Source: Fragilariopsis cylindrus CCMP1102
Lineage: Eukaryota > Bacillariophyta > Bacillariophyceae > Bacillariales > Bacillariaceae
Reading direction: 5' to 3'
Assembly: GCA_900095095.1 (NCBI GenBank)
Contig: FMBT01000622.1
Span: 1-34,237 of the forward strand
Length of the DNA stretch: 34,237 nt
In this document: positions 30,528 to 34,237 of the stretch, piece after piece
How the letters are laid out: every line of letters begins with the position of its first letter
Numbering within the stretch: the stretch's first letter is position 1
Position numbers and translations under genes: made by a program
Notes under the pieces: generated by a model
Database searches by the model: none
The model's input: the letters and a program-made list of their open reading frames with translations, nothing else
Told to the model about the DNA's origin: nothing

Positions 30528-30934
30528 TCTGATGATTGTTTTAAGTTTTTCTTTTAAATTTGTGTTTTATTGTTTTGACTTTTTTATTCTATGAGGAAAA
30601 GAATTGTTGGCTTTCGAAGTTGTCATGAAACGCTGAGCGACCTGAGAACTTGCAAGAACCAACATTAGAACATTCTCTCAGTGGTCACTGGAATGATCAC
30701 CCGCTACGAAACATTTTTTTATTTCATCATGACCGGTCTCTATGCAAGAATACGCGGCGCGACTGACGAAATATTTTTGTAATTAGTGCGTGGAAGTGTG
30801 ATAGTTTCTTTCACAGCGGATCTTAATCATACCGTACCGCAATTAAGCAAACCACGATTAAGGGAGTTTTTTAGATTACTGTAGATGTCGAAAGATGTCT
30901 TCGCGTTCTCACATAAAACGGTGACTGATTCATT

Positions 30935-31110
30935 CAAACAAACAAACAAACAAACAAACAAACAAACAAACAAACAAACAAACAAACAAACAAACAAACA
31001 AACAAACAAACAAACAAACAAACAAACAAACAAACAAACAAACAAACAAACAAACAAACAAACAAACAAACACACACACACACACACACAAACTCACACA
31101 CACACACACA

Positions 31111-31144
<34 letters not shown>

Positions 31145-31193
31145 CAATCAAACAATCAAACAAACAATCAAACAATCAAACAATCAAACAAAC
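30935..31193. repeat. CAAA, CA and CAAT microsatellite block
   Basis: A CAAA array of about 34 units (30935-31070), then CA runs (to about 31110), then CAAT and CAAACAAT units to about 31193. The end lies about 35 bp upstream of the DUF6824 gene's ATG. The rest of 30528-30934 is unremarkable 5' flank of the secreted-protein gene. Long open frames in this block are repeat artefacts. Confidence 0.9.
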
Positions 31194-31227
31194 ACCGAGT
31201 AATAATATCATATCATATTGCAAGAAG

Positions 31228-31854
31228 ATGATGTCGTACACCAACAACAAATCAACTCCTTTACCAAGCACCTTCAAACCTAGGAAATTCGATGTGATTT
31301 GTGCTCCAGGAAAAACAGCGAAAATTCATAGTGGGAATATATTTTATCGGACTTTGATTCAAGATGCAGTTGAATGTTATAGTAAAGCAACATCCAAATA
31401 TGAAAAGACATCAATCGTTACCCAAATTGCAGATGCAGTACAAGCAAGAAGTTCCGAAGGTGGATTTATTAAGAAGGACAAGTCTAATGGTTTTTACTAC
31501 GTCGTCGGAGACGACTTTGCACGTGAAAAGATTGGACAAAATTTACGTGATAGTTTAAGTACCCTATATAAATCATCAACGAGAGCGAAAAGAACCCGTC
31601 GAATGGCTATTAATGCTAAACTTACTACTGATATTAATAATTTGATCCAGACAAATTTGTTTGTTGAGGACCGTAGACAAATATTAAAATCCAATATTGG
31701 ACGAAGTGATGGACAATCAAACCCGGATTTCTTCATGAATAAACTATTTATAAAAACTAATATAGAAATTCTTGAGGCATTCAAAAATGATCAAGCATTA
31801 CTTATCAAATTTAACCAAGCAGAGAAGAATAACAAAATTCTATCAAAACAATAA
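31228..31854 (+). CDS. DUF6824-domain protein
   Basis: 208 residues, ATG 31228 (a second ATG follows at once) to TAA 31852-31854. Residues about 20-112 match DUF6824, a domain abundant in diatoms: FDVICAPGKTAKIHSGNIFY, EKTSIVTQIADAV, GGFIKKD, GFYYVVGDDFAREKIGQNLRD. The usual CGRG of the first motif is CAPG here. The remaining C-terminal half is helical-looking and charged, without recognised motif. The domain's function is unknown; nuclear or DNA-linked roles have been assumed because of its basic surface, but nothing here proves that. Intronless. Confidence 0.75.
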   Translation: MMSYTNNKSTPLPSTFKPRKFDVICAPGKTAKIHSGNIFYRTLIQDAVECYSKATSKYEKTSIVTQIADAVQARSSEGGFIKKDKSNGFYYVVGDDFAREKIGQNLRDSLSTLYKSSTRAKRTRRMAINAKLTTDINNLIQTNLFVEDRRQILKSNIGRSDGQSNPDFFMNKLFIKTNIEILEAFKNDQALLIKFNQAEKNNKILSKQ

Positions 31855-32122
31855 GTAATTAGTGCATACCTTATGCACTTGTACTACTACTAATACTAAT
31901 GTTAATTTAAGAACTCATTTTCCTATAGATTTATATTAGACTAGACTATTTATCCAGTAATATATTTATTTCATATAATTTTACGAATTATTTATTGACT
32001 TTCTTATGCAATGATGGTCGTCGATGACTATTGATGATTACTACAGAATGATATAATACGATCGGCAGCTTCTGTCAATGTCCTCGTCAGTAATATATTT
32101 ATTATATATGATTTTACGAAGC

Positions 32123-32290
32123 GGATCAGTAATGTTAGATGGTACAGATATCAAAGAAATTTATGTTAATCAATTAAGACCAATGATTGGATTTGTCTGA
32201 CAGGAACCAAAATTGTTTCCTACGACAATAGCCTAAGACATAAGCTATGGTAAAAAGGGAGCTACAATGGATGAGATTGAGGAATTCTTA
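32123..32290 (+). pseudogene. Relic of an ABCB-type ABC transporter nucleotide-binding domain
   Basis: In one frame from 32123: GSVMLDGTDIKEIYVNQLR, then PMIGFV, a TGA at 32198-32200, QEPKLFPTTIA, a TAA at 32234-32236, and DISYGKKGATMDEIEE. This is the segment after Walker A through the Q-loop of MDR-type transporters. The stops replace the Ser before QEP and the Glu of the usual AENISYG. Just upstream TTTTACGA suggests RFYD of the same domain with a short deletion. No Walker A, signature or Walker B remains. A dead fragment of about 55 codons. Flanks 31855-32122 and 32291-32666 hold nothing else supported. Confidence 0.75.
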
Positions 32291-32666
32291 TTTGTTTTTG
32301 TTTTTCGAATGATTTTTTTTTGATTTATTCAATCACACTTGCGCACGCACGACTTACTCGACTCGAATCAGTCGACTTCTCCTTGGGCCGGATCTTTGTT
32401 TTTTCCTGTTACCGAACTGCCTGTTGTCAGTACACCGAAAAAAATCTCCACAGTAAAATAATCAGCATCATGCAATTGTACATCTGTAATAGACAGAGAC
32501 TTCTTGATATATGTAACATTATCAGTGATTCATACGAAGATAGATTGTTACAGTACGACGGCAGCAGAGTGGGCAACAACAACAACAGCAATAACTAACT
32601 ATTGATTTCTTCGCGTTAGTGTTGGTGTTCTGACGAAAAGGTTCGACGACGACGAAGACGACAATA

Positions 32667-34055
32667 ATGTTTCGCACTATATTGCCGTCGTCTTGTTCTT
32701 ATACTTCTTCTTCTTCTTCCACAACTGCAACTGCAGTACGATCTTTTATATTTCTGCTACTCGTTTTTGTAATCTTTTCATTCGTATCTAATTTTAGTCT
32801 TCTCCAAAATAATAGTAATAGTAATAATGATAATAATAGTACATCGTCCTCGTCGTCGCTAGTAGCGTCGTTGGCATTTACAACATCGTCGTTGACGAAT
32901 AAGAATGTTACATCGACGACACTAATAGCAATCAATACGACAACGGCAGCAGCGACAAAAAAAATAACGTATGTGTATTATACAAAAGCACGTAAGGATC
33001 GATCAGGATCATTCATATATGATATGATTGCTGCATTAGCTTATGTATATAACCTAAATAATATTGAGAACAGCAACAATGACAATGACAATGACGATAA
33101 CGACGACAACGACATCAAAGTAGAATATGTATACGGTGGAGCATGCGGTGGCAGTGGTGGACCGAATACAAAATTCTTATTTTCACAACATCGTAAACTT
33201 ATTAATGCAATTGGTCTTGATGAGGTATTTAAAATAACTAATCGATATCCACAGGGTATAGTAAAACAAAAAGATATAAGAATAAGTAAAGAATCAAATA
33301 CAATAACAAATACAATATCAAATACTATATCAAATAATATAATAATGTCGAAATTAAATTCCAAAAATTCGAATTATACTCAAACAGAAATGACACAAGA
33401 TTTTTTGATTTACTTACGGTCATTGGCAGTAGTACGTAGAATAAAAAGTAATGACCATGAGCAACAAGACAAAGACCAACAAGATCAAGGGGAGGCAGTG
33501 GATGAGAACTATGATACTACTACAAATAATAATAATAAATATAAAGTTGTTGTTCATATCCGTCGTGGTGATGTAACACCATGTATGACAGGTCCACCAA
33601 CAAGGTCAAATAAGATTAAGATAAGTCGATATACACCAAATATATTATTTTTAAATGTATTACAACAAATAATCGAAGATAATAAAACGTATGGAATGAT
33701 GATTCAACCAAATGAAGTAACAATATTTTCTACAAGTAGTAGTACAATACAACAATATGAAAATTTTACTATATTTGAAAAATTAGGTTACAATATAGAG
33801 ATAAATGGTCCAATAGAAAATGTATGGAAACGTATATCATCTCCTGAAACAAAGATTGTAATATTATCTAAAAGCAGTTTTTCATATGTTCCTGCATTGT
33901 TAGCAAGTGCTAATGCTACTACTACTACTAATACTAAGATAATATATACACCATTTTGGATGGAAGCACCAACGACAACGACAACGAATAGATCATCAGG
34001 ACCTTTATGGGATGTAGTTGATCAACAAATATTAAATGATGTTGAAATAAAATGA
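32667..34055 (+). CDS. Type II membrane glycosyltransferase-like protein
   Basis: 462 residues, ATG 32667. One N-terminal membrane segment (FIFLLLVFVIFSFVSNFSLL, about 27-46) after a short Ser/Thr-rich tail is typical of Golgi type II enzymes. A low-complexity stem follows, then YVYYTKARKDRSG, GGACGGSGGP, and VVHIRRGDVTPC (H297-D302), the H-x-R-R-x-D signature of alpha-1,2/1,6 and O-fucosyltransferases. Later conserved-looking parts are RYTPNILFLNVLQQII, VTIFSTSSS, GPIENVWKRI, IVILSKSSFSYVPALLA and IIYTPFW. Likely transfers a sugar, perhaps fucose, from a nucleotide donor in the secretory pathway; donor and acceptor are inferred only by family resemblance. Several N-x-T/S sites are present. 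Confidence 0.6.
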   Translation: MFRTILPSSCSYTSSSSSTTATAVRSFIFLLLVFVIFSFVSNFSLLQNNSNSNNDNNSTSSSSSLVASLAFTTSSLTNKNVTSTTLIAINTTTAAATKKITYVYYTKARKDRSGSFIYDMIAALAYVYNLNNIENSNNDNDNDDNDDNDIKVEYVYGGACGGSGGPNTKFLFSQHRKLINAIGLDEVFKITNRYPQGIVKQKDIRISKESNTITNTISNTISNNIIMSKLNSKNSNYTQTEMTQDFLIYLRSLAVVRRIKSNDHEQQDKDQQDQGEAVDENYDTTTNNNNKYKVVVHIRRGDVTPCMTGPPTRSNKIKISRYTPNILFLNVLQQIIEDNKTYGMMIQPNEVTIFSTSSSTIQQYENFTIFEKLGYNIEINGPIENVWKRISSPETKIVILSKSSFSYVPALLASANATTTTNTKIIYTPFWMEAPTTTTTNRSSGPLWDVVDQQILNDVEIK

Positions 34056-34237
34056 AGGAATTAAGATCTAAATTTTGTGGTAGTGCCAAGAAAAATCAAA
34101 TTTCATGGTCTAATGATGATGATAAAGTTTATGATGATGATAATTATGCACCATAGTAGTATATAAATCGATACGACTACAGTATGATAAATAAATGATG
34201 TTAATACATAGACTAATATAATCTTACTTTCATTTGA
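34056..34237. other. 3' flank at window edge
   Basis: AT-rich sequence with GATGATGAT runs after the glycosyltransferase-like stop. No feature supported. Confidence 0.4.

Noticed and set aside
30827-31202. Open frames of repeated FVCL/CLFV or KQTN units
   Set aside because: They are translations of the CAAA microsatellite on both strands.
32320-32598. 92-codon plus-strand frame upstream of the glycosyltransferase-like gene
   Set aside because: No recognisable content; it lies in the likely 5' flank and ends in an Asn repeat.

Overview
The window looks like nuclear DNA from a diatom, probably a pennate one. It is AT-rich and full of Asn/Thr/Ser/Gln/Asp codon tracts and microsatellites. Introns are few and short (about 50-200 bp) with GTAAGT-type donors. 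Several genes belong to groups that are typical of or expanded in diatoms: a DUF6824 protein, an LRR receptor-like protein, a MYND/RING/Sel1 protein, an RNase H retroelement and a protein with a plastid-type bipartite presequence. No bacterial operon, CRISPR array, rRNA or convincing tRNA was seen. The species assignment is inference.

Layout. 1-977 (+): 3' part of a degenerate TatD-like gene, broken in several places. 1272-2512 (-): a two-exon multipass membrane protein in a GC-richer island. 2513-3514: non-coding, with diverged tandem repeats. 3515-6685 (+): a decayed retroelement (Tudor-like region, RNase H, zinc motif) with three frame breaks. 6879-7538 (+): an unrecognised 3' exon. 7788-8351 (-): a possible small spliced gene. 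8789-13580 (+): the most striking gene, one two-exon reading frame that joins a TIP41-like domain, a WD40-type propeller region, a membrane segment and a class 3 lipase. 14162-14885 (-): a two-exon gene without an obvious 5' end. 15014-19225 (-): a membrane LRR receptor-like protein with an LNR-like module, whose repeats are encoded by near-identical 72-nt exons. 20227-22518: small uncertain genes and a duplicated 130-bp element, ending in a pseudo-RING ORF. 22743-24584 (-): an ALKBH1-type dioxygenase. 26002-26841 (-): MYND/RING/Sel1. 28040-28738 (+): a Pro/Ala/Lys-rich, probably plastid-targeted protein. 30018-30527 (-): a secreted Cys-rich protein. 31228-31854 (+): DUF6824. 32123-32290 (+): an ABC transporter relic. 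32667-34055 (+): a type II glycosyltransferase-like protein.

The genes are independent eukaryotic units with no shared pathway visible. Three themes stand out. The first is the TIP41-WD40-lipase fusion, which would physically tie a TOR/PP2A-regulator-like domain to a membrane-anchored lipase. The second is an LRR gene that grows by duplicating whole exon-plus-intron units, in a 570-bp higher-order repeat. The third is a set of frame breaks, each of which is restored by one inserted base; this suggests either base-loss errors in the assembly or local decay, and it should temper the pseudogene calls made here.
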